Shown here one piece after another: positions 16,084 through 24,729 of a DNA stretch of 55,542 nt. Every line of letters starts with the position of its first letter. The first letter of the stretch is position 1. Both the position numbers and the translations under genes were made by a program. The stretch is taken from assembly GCA_003023195.1 (NCBI GenBank), contig PXRX01000014.1, positions 1 to 55,542 of the forward strand. The letters are read 5' to 3'. The notes below the pieces were generated by a model. The model ran no database searches. It saw only the letters and a program-made list of their open reading frames with translations, and was not told where the DNA came from. The DNA comes from Halobacteriales archaeon QS_8_69_26. GTDB taxonomy: Archaea; Halobacteriota; Halobacteria; Halobacteriales; SW-7-71-33.

Positions 16084-16881
16084 TTACCGCCCGCGCCACT
16101 CGGGGTCCCGGTCGGTCAGGAAGGCGTTGATGCCCTCCTCGGTGTCCTCGCTCATCGCGAGGAGGGCGATCACCTCCCGCAGGTACGCCAGTGCCCGGTC
16201 GAAGTCCATCTCTCGCTGGTCGTAGTAGGCCTCCTTGCCCATCGAGACCATCACGGGGCTGTTCCTCGCCAGTTCCCCCACCAGGTCGTCGAGTTCCGCC
16301 TCGAACTCGTCCGGATCGGCCAGCCGGGTGATCATCCCCATCTCGTGGGCCTCCTCGGCGTCGACGTGCTCCCCGGTAAAGAGCAGTTCCAGCCCGCGCT
16401 TCTCGTGGACGGTGCGCATGATCGGTGCCATCGCCTGGGCGGGGAACAGGCCCACGTCGACCTCCGGGGTCCCGAAGGTGGCCTCGCGGCTGGCGACGAC
16501 GAACTCGCAGGCGGTCGCCAGGCCCAGGCCACCGGCCAGGCAGTACCCCTCGACGGCGGCAACGGTCAGCGCCGAAATCGACTGCATCCGCTCTATCAGC
16601 CGCGAGAGCCCCGAGAACCCCTCGCGGTAGGCCTGGGCACCCTGGCCGATGGGCATCTCGGCGAGGTCCCCGCCCGAACAGAAGTTCCCGCCCGCGCCAC
16701 GGATCACGACCACCCGGACGTCGCCCTCGTCGGCGGCCGCCAGGGTCGAGAACAGCCCCCGGAAGACCGACTCGTTCAGGGCGTTGCGCTGGTCCGGCCG
16801 GTCGATGGTCGCCCGGACCACCAGGCCGTCGTCGCTCACCGCCACGTCCAGGTCCTCGTTCGAGTGCGCGTCGGCGTCCAT
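16084..16881 (-). CDS. Enoyl-CoA hydratase/isomerase family protein
   Basis: A 265-residue crotonase-fold protein. The oxyanion-hole loops GGNFCSGGDLAEM and AVEGYCLAGGLGLATACEF are present, and FGTPEVDVGLFPAQAM carries the first catalytic-position glutamate (PEV). The second usual glutamate position reads as the hydrophobic GLFPAQ stretch, so isomerase or thioesterase-type chemistry is as likely as hydration. The ATG at 16879-16881 was preferred to the GTG just before it. It lies 181 bases ahead of the BKACE gene on the same strand. The gap between them (15903-16083) holds no gene. Confidence 0.9.
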   Translation of the reverse strand: MDADAHSNEDLDVAVSDDGLVVRATIDRPDQRNALNESVFRGLFSTLAAADEGDVRVVVIRGAGGNFCSGGDLAEMPIGQGAQAYREGFSGLSRLIERMQSISALTVAAVEGYCLAGGLGLATACEFVVASREATFGTPEVDVGLFPAQAMAPIMRTVHEKRGLELLFTGEHVDAEEAHEMGMITRLADPDEFEAELDDLVGELARNSPVMVSMGKEAYYDQREMDFDRALAYLREVIALLAMSEDTEEGINAFLTDRDPEWRGR

Positions 16882-17215
16882 CACCGGATCCCTCCCCCTC
16901 GGCCGGCGGATCGGTCGGTCGGTCGCATGGCCGCCGGTGGGGCCGCGAGGGCCAAATATCTACGCCCGACGTCGCCGGCGTTCGGCGGACAGCGACCACG
17001 ACCGGACGACCGACGCCGCCGGCGTCCGGCGGGACGCGGGCTCCCTGGACACGTCAGGATTCCCCGAAGACGGTCGGATCCGATACCGGCTGCCGGATCC
17101 CAGGAACCGGACGGATCGCCAGGAGAGGGCCGGATCGTCCGCCTCCCGGGACCGGTCGCGTTCTCTTGCATTACGTTCTTTTTCAGCTACGTTCGGGGTC
17201 TGAATCATTCGCTAA

Positions 17216-17223
17216 CATATAAG
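17216..17223 (+). promoter_or_regulatory. TATA box of the pentapeptide-repeat gene
   Basis: CATATAAG ends 24 bases before the ATG at 17247, the spacing of a leaderless haloarchaeal transcript. The 334 bases before it (16882-17215), back to the enoyl-CoA hydratase start, show no coding frame. They are ordinary GC-rich intergenic DNA that turns AT-richer near the promoter. Confidence 0.6.
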
Positions 17224-17246
17224 TTTCATGGCGGAATCGAACCTGT

Positions 17247-18989
17247 ATGTCCAAATCCGGCCCGAGCCGAGAGACAGTCACCCGCACTGGTGATCGGTGT
17301 ACGTACACCTTCGAGCCGGATTCCGACTACTTCAAGCCCCACTGCTGCGGGCGGTCGACCAAAACCGAGAAGCGGTGCGTCTGGCACGCCCGGGTCACCG
17401 ACAAGCCCGGGGAGTTGCTCGCCGCCGACCGCATCGCGGGCCGGACCGTCGAACCGCGGGACACCCGCGACCGGTGGATCGGGCAGGGGGGCGAACGCCT
17501 GGACGGGGCCTTCCTGCGGGGCGCGACCCTCGTCGACGTGCGCCTGGCCGACTGCACGCTGTTCGAGGCCGACCTCCGGGAGGCGAACCTCCAGGGGACG
17601 AACCTGGAGCGCACCGACATGCGGGGCGCGACGGCGACTGGGGCGTCCTTCCGCCGGGCGCGGTTGTCCAACGCCACCCTGAAGGAAGTCGACCTCTCGG
17701 AGGCGGACCTGCGGGGTGCGAACCTGACCGACGCCGACCTGACCGGCGCGAACCTGCGGGGGGCCGACCTCCGGGAGGCGAACCTCTCGGGGGCCGACCT
17801 CAAGCGGGCGGACCTCCGGGGCGCGACCCTCCAGGGCGCGGACATGCCGGGGACCGACCTCCACCGGGCGAACCTCTCGGGGGCCGACCTCATCGAGGCG
17901 GACCTGCGGGGGTCGCGGTTGCGGTCCGCGAACTGCGAGAACGCCTTCGCCATGCGGGCGGACCTCTCGGAGGCCGGCCTGCGCGGGGCCTCCCTCGGGG
18001 GTGCCGACCTCCGGAAGGCCGACCTCCACGAGGCCACTCTCCGGGAGGCCGACCTCAGCGGCGCAGACGTCTCGGGCGCGGACCTGACCGAGGCCGACGC
18101 TCGCGAGGCCGACCTCCGGGACGTGGAGGCCGAGCGCACCCGGTGCAACCGGGCGGAGTTCGCCGGCGCGGACCTGCGGGGCCTCCGCCACTACGGCGCC
18201 TCGATGGAAGGGGCCGGCATCGACGACCGCACCGAACTGGGCGACCGGGTCCCCTACGACCCGGAGTGGTCCGGGAGCGAGGACCCGCAGGAGGACGCCG
18301 ACTCGGACGGATCCGGTGATCCGGACGGGACCGCGGATTCCGAGGACGGGGACGCTCCGGGAGAGGCGACCCCGGACGACGAGTCGGACCACGCCGACGG
18401 ACCCGGCGACCCGGATGCCGAGGGAGACGAGGCGGCCGGCGCGGAGGCGGCCGATGCCGAGGCCGCCGGGGGTGCGGGGACGCCCGACCCGGAGGAGGTG
18501 ACCGACCTCCGGAAGGCCGCCGAGAGCTACCGGGTCCGCGAGTCGCTGGCCCGGGACAACGGCTACCCGGACCTGCAGATCGACGCCTACCTCCGGCGCA
18601 AGGACGTCCGCCGCCGCCAGTACCGCGAGGACGGCCGCTGGCTCCGGTGGGGCCGGTCGGTCGCCGCGAACCTCGTGACCCGCCACGGGGAGCGCCCCGG
18701 CCGGGTGGTCGTGGCCGGCCTCGCGGTCGTCCTCGTCTCCGCACTGCTGTACCCGCTGGGGTGGGCCAGGCCAGCCGGCGGGGACCCCCTGGTCTACCCC
18801 GACGATCCGGCGGGGATCGCGACGACCGTCGCCGAGAGCCTCCAGTTCAGCCTCGCCACCTTCTCGACGGGCGTCTCCTCCTACCAGCCGGTCGGCCCGG
18901 GCAACGCCGTCGCCGCCGTCGAGGGCGTCCTCGGACCGTTGCTGTTCGCCGTCCTCGTCTACGTGCTCGCCCGTCGTGCCACGCGGTGA
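17247..18989 (+). CDS. Pentapeptide-repeat protein with C-terminal two-helix channel-like domain
   Basis: 580 residues. An N-terminal cysteine/histidine patch (CTYTFEP, PHCCGRS, CVWHA, about residues 18-48) may bind zinc. About residues 84-310 are tandem pentapeptide repeats of A(D/N)LxxA type (LREANLQGTNL, LSGADLIEADL) that should fold as a right-handed beta-helix. An acidic low-complexity linker runs from about 335 to 415. The C-terminus has a basic amphipathic stretch and two membrane helices (about 484-502 VVVAGLAVVLVSALLYPLG; about 558-577 VLGPLLFAVLVYVLARR), separated by a pore-loop-like SLQFSLATFSTGVSSYQPVG. This is the layout of pentapeptide/ion-channel (Ion_trans_2) fusions, but the potassium filter TxGYG/TxGFG is not present. 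Confidence 0.88.
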   Translation: MSKSGPSRETVTRTGDRCTYTFEPDSDYFKPHCCGRSTKTEKRCVWHARVTDKPGELLAADRIAGRTVEPRDTRDRWIGQGGERLDGAFLRGATLVDVRLADCTLFEADLREANLQGTNLERTDMRGATATGASFRRARLSNATLKEVDLSEADLRGANLTDADLTGANLRGADLREANLSGADLKRADLRGATLQGADMPGTDLHRANLSGADLIEADLRGSRLRSANCENAFAMRADLSEAGLRGASLGGADLRKADLHEATLREADLSGADVSGADLTEADAREADLRDVEAERTRCNRAEFAGADLRGLRHYGASMEGAGIDDRTELGDRVPYDPEWSGSEDPQEDADSDGSGDPDGTADSEDGDAPGEATPDDESDHADGPGDPDAEGDEAAGAEAADAEAAGGAGTPDPEEVTDLRKAAESYRVRESLARDNGYPDLQIDAYLRRKDVRRRQYREDGRWLRWGRSVAANLVTRHGERPGRVVVAGLAVVLVSALLYPLGWARPAGGDPLVYPDDPAGIATTVAESLQFSLATFSTGVSSYQPVGPGNAVAAVEGVLGPLLFAVLVYVLARRATR

Positions 18990-19029
18990 GCGTGGACCGT
19001 CGGACGGGGCGGATCCCACCCGGGACCGC

Positions 19030-19311
19030 TCAGACCGTGTCCCGGTCCAGTTCCGCCATGTGTTCCTGCAGGTCCGGGAACGACTCGGTCTCGACGAACC
19101 CGCACTCACATCCCCCGTAAAACGACTCGGGGACGTCCCGGCCCGAGAGCATCGTCTCCGGGGCGGCGTCGACGTGGTTGACCTTCTCCAGCGGGATCAT
19201 CCGGAGCCGGTCTTCCTCGTCGTCGATGCACAGCACGGTTCGCTCACGGACCAGCACCGCGTCGAACTCCTGTGCCTGGTACTCGTCGGCCGAGAGAACT
19301 GTTATCGCCAT
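19030..19311 (-). CDS. Small hypothetical protein with a CxC...H knuckle
   Basis: A 93-residue protein. The N-terminal beta-rich part MAITVLSADEYQAQEFDAVL with RTVLCIDDEEDRLRMIPLEK could be an Hfq-like or SH3-like barrel. The C-terminal segment GGCECGFVETESFPDLQEHM resembles half of a C2H2 zinc finger. Codon bias is strong. The promoter would be in 19312-19340, where AAAGGATAAAACG is seen. The function is unknown. Confidence 0.72.
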   Translation of the reverse strand: MAITVLSADEYQAQEFDAVLVRERTVLCIDDEEDRLRMIPLEKVNHVDAAPETMLSGRDVPESFYGGCECGFVETESFPDLQEHMAELDRDTV

Positions 19312-19468
19312 GACGGGGCTACGACGGGGAAGGATAAAACGTGTCGGGGGCGGGTCGGATCCAGCCCGGGGACGATCGACCGTCCCCGAGCTTCCGGGCG
19401 ATCTTCTCCCGAACGACCGACCTCCGGCGCTGGCCCACGCTTATGGTCCGGGGGTGTGAACGACCCCC

Positions 19469-19867
19469 ATGGACTACGAGGTGGTCCACACCGACGACGT
19501 CGACCGCACCGACCTCTCGGAGATCGACGCGGTGCCGCCGGACCTCGACATCCGGGCCATCGACGAGGTCCTCGGCCTGGAGGAGATGCAGGCGAAGATC
19601 TGGTACTTCCAGCCGGGGGAGGAGATCGCGTATCACGCCCACAGCGAACAGGAGGAACTGTACTTCGTCCTGGAGGGGGAGTTCTCGCTGAAACTCGGCC
19701 GCTCGGGCGAGACGGAGATCCGCGAGGTCGGCCCCGGCGCGTTCTGGGTGGCGAAGCCGGAGGTGGGCCACGGCCACCGCTACCTCGGCGGCGACGAGGG
19801 CGCGGTGCTGGCCCTGGGCGCACCGGCGGTCCACGACCCGGGGCTGGACCCCCACGACCTGGACTGA
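19469..19867 (+). CDS. Cupin-domain protein
   Basis: A 132-residue single-domain cupin. Motif 1 is PGEEIAYHAHSEQEELYFVLEGEF, with the metal-binding pattern H-x-H-(x)4-E (about residues 56-64). Motif 2 is FWVAKPEVGHGHRYLGG, with the fourth ligand His. It would form a small barrel binding a divalent metal; the substrate or ligand is unknown. Only 3 bases separate it from the redoxin-like gene downstream, so the two are probably one operon. Confidence 0.88.
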   Translation: MDYEVVHTDDVDRTDLSEIDAVPPDLDIRAIDEVLGLEEMQAKIWYFQPGEEIAYHAHSEQEELYFVLEGEFSLKLGRSGETEIREVGPGAFWVAKPEVGHGHRYLGGDEGAVLALGAPAVHDPGLDPHDLD

Positions 19868-19870
19868 CCC

Positions 19871-20416
19871 GTGACCGACAACGAGGGGGCCGGCGGGGAC
19901 GAGGATCCAGCGAACGGAGGGGAACCGACCCGTCTCGGGGCGGAACCCCCCGAGGTCGGTGAGCGCGCGCCGGACTTCGAGGCCCTGGTCTGTGACGGCG
20001 AGACGTTCCGGGCCGCCCACCTGTCGGACGCCGCCGGCGACCGGGGGTGCGTCCTCGTCTTCTACGCGTTCGCGTTCAGCGCCGTCGCCGAGAACTGGTG
20101 GGGCCGGTACGACCGCCGGGGGTGGGACGAGTTCCCCGTGCCCGTCCTGGGGGTCTGCCGGGACGGCCCCTACGCCCAGAACGCCTTCCTGCGGTCGATC
20201 GACTCCCCGTTCCGGTCCTTCTCCGACACCGCCGGGGACGCCATCGGGGCCTACGGACTGCTGACCGACCGGGAGGGGATGGACGGCGCCCGCACCGCCC
20301 ACCGGGCCGTGTTCGTCCTCGACGGCGACCGCCGGGTGGCCGGCCGGTGGGTCATGGACGACTGGATCTCCCCGATCCCCGCAGACAGAGTGGAGGAGGC
20401 CGTCGAGGAACTCTGA
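19871..20416 (+). CDS. Redoxin/AhpC-TSA-fold protein lacking the peroxidatic cysteine
   Basis: A 181-residue protein from a GTG 3 bases after the cupin gene. After a disordered ~30-residue acidic leader it has the peroxiredoxin start VGERAPDFEALVCDGETF. It then has the strand VLVFYAFAFSAVAENWW, where active peroxiredoxins read FYPxxFTxxC, so the catalytic Cys position is Ala and the Thr is Ser. Later blocks (VLGVCRDGPYAQNAFLRSID, FRSFSDTAGDAIGAYG, HRAVFVLDGDRRVAGRWV) keep the fold. It is therefore likely to be non-catalytic as a peroxidase and may be a binding or partner protein for the cupin. Confidence 0.82.
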   Translation: MTDNEGAGGDEDPANGGEPTRLGAEPPEVGERAPDFEALVCDGETFRAAHLSDAAGDRGCVLVFYAFAFSAVAENWWGRYDRRGWDEFPVPVLGVCRDGPYAQNAFLRSIDSPFRSFSDTAGDAIGAYGLLTDREGMDGARTAHRAVFVLDGDRRVAGRWVMDDWISPIPADRVEEAVEEL

Positions 20417-20519
20417 TCCGCGGGACCGGCCGATCCGGTGAGCGGGGGACCGGTCGCGTCGGCGGGCGCGAAACTGTAATCAGCACAAAATATTCAGGGG
20501 GGCGGTGCCCGGTCCCGGT

Positions 20520-21754
20520 ATGGACGGTCGCCGGTCGCGTCGCCGGCTTCTGGCAACGCTCGCCTCCCTCACGCTCCCGGGCTTCACCGGGTGTTCCGCC
20601 GTCGAATCCCCGGGATCGGAGTCCGGTTCGACCCACGAACGGACCGCCCGCGGAACGGGCGCGACCACGGGCGGGCGGACCGACGACGGCGCGGCCGATC
20701 CGGCGACTGCGGACGGCACCACCGACACCGATCCGACCCCGACCGACGACCCGGCCCCTGGCTACGGGTCCCCGCCGGGGGATCCGCCCCTGGACCCGGA
20801 CGGCGAGTGGCCGATGGACCGGTTCGACGCGGGTCACACCGCGGCGAACCCGGACGGGGAGGGGCTCCGCGACCCGGAACGGTACTGGCGACTCGACGCC
20901 GGACGCCGGGCAGTGCTGGACGGTGGGGTGCTGTTCACCCTCCCGCCACCGACGACCGGGTGTACACGACCGCGTTCGGCGAGGTCTTCTGTACCGCCGC
21001 GGACCGGGACGCCCTCCACTGGCGGGGACCCGAGCACGGGATGGACGGGATCGGCTATCCCCCGGTCGTCACCGACGACGCCGTGTTCGTGGGGAGTGGC
21101 GGGTTCGAGGAGACGCCGCCGCAGGTCCGCGCCTTCGGTCTCGACGGCCGCCAGCGGTGGCGGACCGAACTCCCGTCCGAAGCGCGGACTTCCCCGTCGG
21201 TGTCCGGGGATCGACTCATGATCGGCACGCAGGACGGCCTCGTCGGCCTGGACGCGACCACCGGCGAGGTGCTGTACACGGTCTCCGAGTCGGTGTCGGA
21301 GTTCCGGGTCCCGGTCCTCGACGACGGCGCCGCCTTCGCCACGGTCAACGAAAACCGCCCCGGGCGGGAGGTCGTCTCCCTGGACCCCGCCGACGGGACC
21401 GTTCGCTGGCGACGCGAACTGGGCGGTGCCTATCCCCCGATCGTGGCCGGGGATCGGCTCTACACCGAGGTCGACGACGCCATCGCCGTCCTCGACAGCA
21501 CGGACGGCGAACGGGTCGGGACCCTCGACGCGGACGGGATCCCCGTCGCGCTCGCCGGCGAGGTCGTGTACGCCCGCGCCCGGGAGGAGGTGCTGGCGGC
21601 CGACGTCGAAACCGGTGAGCGACTCTGGCGGTACGACGTCGACCGGGACCTCGACCCCGGGGAAGGGGGATACGGCATCGGGATCACGCCGGCCGGCGGC
21701 GCGGTCTACGTCTCCGTCGACGGGTCCGTCGTCGGGTTCGGACCGGGGGCGTGA
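20520..21754 (+). pseudogene. PQQ-like beta-propeller Tat lipoprotein, frameshifted
   Basis: The ATG at 20520 opens a twin-arginine lipoprotein signal (RRSRRRLLATLAS, lipobox LPGFTGC). A Thr/Asp-rich linker and the first blade (WPMDRFDAGHTAANPDGEG, GGVLFTLP) follow. At about 20941-20950 the natural sequence jumps by one base to another frame (ATDDRVYTTAFGEVFC) and continues as propeller blades (VVTDDAVFVGSGGFE, GLVGLDATTGEVLYTV, REVVSLDPADGTVRW, GVVGFGP-type end) to the stop at 21752-21754. A single missing base explains this. Family members such as BamB-like or PQQ-repeat proteins act as extracellular scaffolds or dehydrogenases; here no enzyme residues are visible. It may be a true pseudogene or a sequencing error in a C-rich run. 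Confidence 0.75.
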
Positions 21755-21768
21755 CGGCCCGACGGCAG

Positions 21769-22968
21769 TCAGTTCTCCTCGATCGCCATCCCCTCGCGGA
21801 TCTCGAACTCCTCGTCGCCGTCGAACCGGCGGGGGTCGAACGCCTCGACCGGGGCGGGATCGCCCCGGAGGATCGCCCCGGCGACGGCCTCGCCGGTGGC
21901 GAGCGCACGCATGAACCCGTGGCCCTGCCACCCCGTGGCGACGTGGACGCCCTCGGCGACCCTGCCCAGGAGGGGATCCCGGTCGGGCGTGGCCGTACAG
22001 AGGCCGGCCCAGGCCCGGGAGACCTCGGGCGAGAGGCGGAGCCGCGAGCGGATCCGCCCGACCATCCCCTCCCGGAAGCCGCGGTCGGCGTCGGCGTCGT
22101 AGTCGTCGGGGTCGGCCTCGACCTCCTCGGTCCCGTCGCCGGCCAGCAACCCTTCGGGGTGCGGCCGGACGTAGAACCCGCCGGTGGCGTCGTAGACCAT
22201 CGGCGCCCCGTACTCCTCGACGCCGCCGTCCGCCCCCAGCGTGGCGGTCAGCGCCTGGACCCGGTAGGGCTTGACCGGGACACCGATTCCGGCGTCCGCG
22301 AGGAGGCCTGGGGTGTGGGCGCCGGCGGCCACGAGGACGGCGTCGACCGCCCGGTCTTCGCCGTCGACCACGACCCGCGCGGGGTCGGTCCGCACCGCGA
22401 CCGGCGTCTCCGGGACCACCTCGGCACCCGCCCGCCGGGCGCGGTCGGCCAGCAGTTCGGCGTAGCTCCCGGGGTCGGTCCGGCCCGCGTTCGTCGTCAC
22501 CGCCGCGACGCCGACGTCCTCGGTCCAGAGCACGGGGAACCGGTCGGCCAGGTCGTCGGGGTCGACCTCCGTCACGTCCCGGCCGTTGCGCTCCATGTCC
22601 ACGAGGCCCTCCCGGACAGCAGCGACCCGCCGGGGGTCGCCCGACCGGGCCAGCCAGACGTAGGGGCACTCCTCGAACGAGACGTCGCCCGACCCAGAGA
22701 GCGCCCGGAACCGTTCGAGCGACCGCTCCGCGAGGGTCCCGTCGACCGCCCGGGCGAACGCGTCGTAGCAGACCCCGGCGGCCCGGCCCGTGGCGCCCGC
22801 CCCGACGGATCCCCGGTCGTACAGGGTCACGTCGGCGCCCCGCATCGCCAGGTCGTAGGCCGCGGTGGTCCCGACGGCCCCGGCCCCGACGACCGCAACG
22901 GTCGGCCCCGACTCGGCGGGGGGATCGCCCGGCGATTCGCTCTTCCCGGACTCCGGATCGCCCGCCAT
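21769..22968 (-). CDS. FAD-dependent oxidoreductase, DAO/sarcosine-oxidase type
   Basis: 399 residues. After a ~20-residue polar leader comes the FAD-binding VAVVGAGAVGTTAAYDLAMR (G-x-G-x-x-G), followed by the ATG-rich GSVGAGATGRAAGVCYD. The central part has TTNAGRTDPGSYAELLADRA and the VLVAAGAHTPGLLADAGI block. The C-terminal FAD signature region is present (RAWAGLCTATPDRDPLLG, HVATGWQGHGFMRALATGEA). Such enzymes oxidise N-methyl or secondary amino acids (sarcosine, glycine, D-amino acids). Its start codon overlaps by one base the stop of the upstream creatininase gene, so the two are translationally coupled. Confidence 0.9.
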   Translation of the reverse strand: MAGDPESGKSESPGDPPAESGPTVAVVGAGAVGTTAAYDLAMRGADVTLYDRGSVGAGATGRAAGVCYDAFARAVDGTLAERSLERFRALSGSGDVSFEECPYVWLARSGDPRRVAAVREGLVDMERNGRDVTEVDPDDLADRFPVLWTEDVGVAAVTTNAGRTDPGSYAELLADRARRAGAEVVPETPVAVRTDPARVVVDGEDRAVDAVLVAAGAHTPGLLADAGIGVPVKPYRVQALTATLGADGGVEEYGAPMVYDATGGFYVRPHPEGLLAGDGTEEVEADPDDYDADADRGFREGMVGRIRSRLRLSPEVSRAWAGLCTATPDRDPLLGRVAEGVHVATGWQGHGFMRALATGEAVAGAILRGDPAPVEAFDPRRFDGDEEFEIREGMAIEEN

Positions 22969-23732
22969 CACCGGTGCTCCCGCGGCCAGCACTCCTCGAC
23001 GGGCCGGTCGGCCAGCCACCCGACGAGCGCCCCGAGTTCGTCGGCAGCCCGCCCGAACAGTCGCTTCCCGGCCTCGACGCTCGCCTCGGTGGGGGTGCCG
23101 ACGGCCCCGCTCTCGCTGAAGTCGGCGGTGTCGAAGCCCACCTCGGCGCCGTGGACGGTCCGGCCCCAGCCCTCGCTGGCGCCGGCCTCTGCTTCCGCCA
23201 GGGCGTCCTCCCGAACGAGGTGCTCGGCCACGGACAGCATCACGCTGGACTCGACGGCCCCGGCGTGGCTCCCGTGCCCGTCGAACAGTTCCTCGGGCAA
23301 CTCGCCCAGCGCGTCCCACCAGTTCCACGGGGGCGCGAAGGCCGTCCGGTCGTCGCGGAGGGTCCTGGCCGCCCGGAAGAGGGCGTCGGTGTTGCCGCCG
23401 TGACCGTTGACCAGGACCGCCTTCCGGACCCCGTGTTCGGCCAGCGACGCCACCGTCTCCTCGACGTACCGCTCGAACGTCTCGGGGGTCACGGACAGCG
23501 TCCCGTCGAACTGCCGGTGGTGGGGGCTCACGCCGACCGGGACCGTCGGCAGCACGACCGCCCGGTCGGCGTCGTCGAACTCGCGGGCCAGCGCCCGCGC
23601 CGCCATGAAGTCCGTCCCCAGGGGGAGGGCCGGACCATGTTGCTCGGTGCTCCCGACCGGGAGCAGGGCCACCGCGGCGTCGTCCAGTGCCTCGGCGGCC
23701 GTCGTCGTCGTGTGCTCGGCCAGTCTGACCAT
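22968..23732 (-). CDS. Creatininase family amidohydrolase
   Basis: A 254-residue protein of the creatinine amidohydrolase fold. LPVGSTEQHGPALPLGTDFM supplies metal ligands E, H and D (about residues 29-45). VNGHGGNTDALF supplies another His, and DGHGSHAGAVESSVML the remaining Glu. It hydrolyses a cyclic amide such as creatinine, or a related small amide (formamidopyrimidines and mycofactocin-type peptides in relatives). The ATG at 23730-23732 was preferred to a more distant in-frame start. The overlap with the FAD oxidase gene suggests sequential steps, for example amide opening then amine oxidation, which is inference. Confidence 0.9.
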   Translation of the reverse strand: MVRLAEHTTTTAAEALDDAAVALLPVGSTEQHGPALPLGTDFMAARALAREFDDADRAVVLPTVPVGVSPHHRQFDGTLSVTPETFERYVEETVASLAEHGVRKAVLVNGHGGNTDALFRAARTLRDDRTAFAPPWNWWDALGELPEELFDGHGSHAGAVESSVMLSVAEHLVREDALAEAEAGASEGWGRTVHGAEVGFDTADFSESGAVGTPTEASVEAGKRLFGRAADELGALVGWLADRPVEECWPREHR

Positions 23733-23787
23733 GCCGGCTCTGGATCCCGAGAGCACTTACCTCCCCGGGCCGGTGCGGTCGTCCCGA

Positions 23788-23865
23788 CCGGGTGGATCCA
23801 CTCCCGGGGACTCGACCGGGTGGATCCACTCCCGGGGACTCGACCGGGCGGATCCACTCCCCCGG
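23788..23865. repeat. 28-bp tandem repeat, 2.8 copies
   Basis: The unit starts CCGGGTGGATCCACTCCC and is 28 bases long. Copies lie at 23788-23815 and 23816-23843, and a partial variant copy at 23844-23865 abuts the stop codon of the 23866-24729 gene. Each copy contains GGATCC. Confidence 0.92.
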
Positions 23866-24729
23866 TCAGGCCACGAACTCGTCCATCCCCCGTGCGGGGT
23901 AGCCGACGACGGTGGTGACGCCGGCCGACCGGAGCGACTCGACCCGGTCGCGGACCTCGGCGGCGGTCCCGACCAGGGCGTAGTCGCGGGCGGCCGCCGA
24001 GAGCACCTCCCGCGCCCGGCCCGTGGCCGTCGCGTCGGTGCTCGCACCCTCGGGGAGCGCGTCGGCGACCGGCCCCCGGCGGGCGACGTACCCCCCGACG
24101 GCGTCGAGGATCGCGTCCTCGTCGTCGGTCAGCACGGTGGGGGCGTAGACGACCAGGTCGGCGGCAAAGCCCGCCGCCCGGAGCGCCGCCACCTCGTCGG
24201 CGGTCCCCCGCGAGAGGAGTTCGTACTGGGCCTGGCCGGTGGCGGTGGCGATCCGTTCGACGCCCTCGGTGCCGACCCAGGGCCGGTCGGCCGACCGGAC
24301 CGCGGTGCCGAACCGCCCGGCGACCGACCGCCCGCGCTCCTCCTCGGTGAGGTAGGCGGGGTGGCCGGCCACGACCGCCCGGCGGATCCGGTCGCCGGCC
24401 GGCAGCCACTCCCGGAGCAGGGAGTCGTCGCCCAGGGGGTCGAAGCCGTCGGCACGGACGGGGGTGGTGACGACGACCTCCCTGTCCGTGGCCACCTCGC
24501 GGATCAGACCGGCGTCGGGGAGGTGCTCGCGGCCCTCGTAGTCGACCGCGACCGTCCCGACCGGCACCTCGCGGGCCAGCGAGAGGTCGTGCTCGGCGGG
24601 TTTCACCGCGACCGCGTCGATTCCCGCCCGGCAGACGGGGGCGTCCGCCGGCTCGCCACGACTCCTCGTCTCACCGTCCGCTCCCGACTGTCCCTCGCTC
24701 GATCCGCCGGCGGAGTGACTGCGTATCAT
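23866..24729 (-). CDS. Luciferase-like/LLM-type hypothetical protein
   Basis: 287 residues. A ~35-residue polar N-terminal leader precedes the conserved part, which begins AGIDAVAVKPAEHDLSLAR. Beta-alpha repeats follow (VPVGTVAVDYEGREHL, EVVVTTPVRADGFDPLGDD, LLSRGTADEVAALRAAGFA) with a C-terminus YALVGTAAEVRDRVESLRSA and TTVVGYPARG. That end is what luciferase-like F420/flavin monooxygenases have at the close of their TIM barrel. No cofactor residues can be named. I recall the group as the haloarchaeal DUF7388 type. No alternative start falls between the leader and the conserved region. Confidence 0.72.
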   Translation of the reverse strand: MIRSHSAGGSSEGQSGADGETRSRGEPADAPVCRAGIDAVAVKPAEHDLSLAREVPVGTVAVDYEGREHLPDAGLIREVATDREVVVTTPVRADGFDPLGDDSLLREWLPAGDRIRRAVVAGHPAYLTEEERGRSVAGRFGTAVRSADRPWVGTEGVERIATATGQAQYELLSRGTADEVAALRAAGFAADLVVYAPTVLTDDEDAILDAVGGYVARRGPVADALPEGASTDATATGRAREVLSAAARDYALVGTAAEVRDRVESLRSAGVTTVVGYPARGMDEFVA

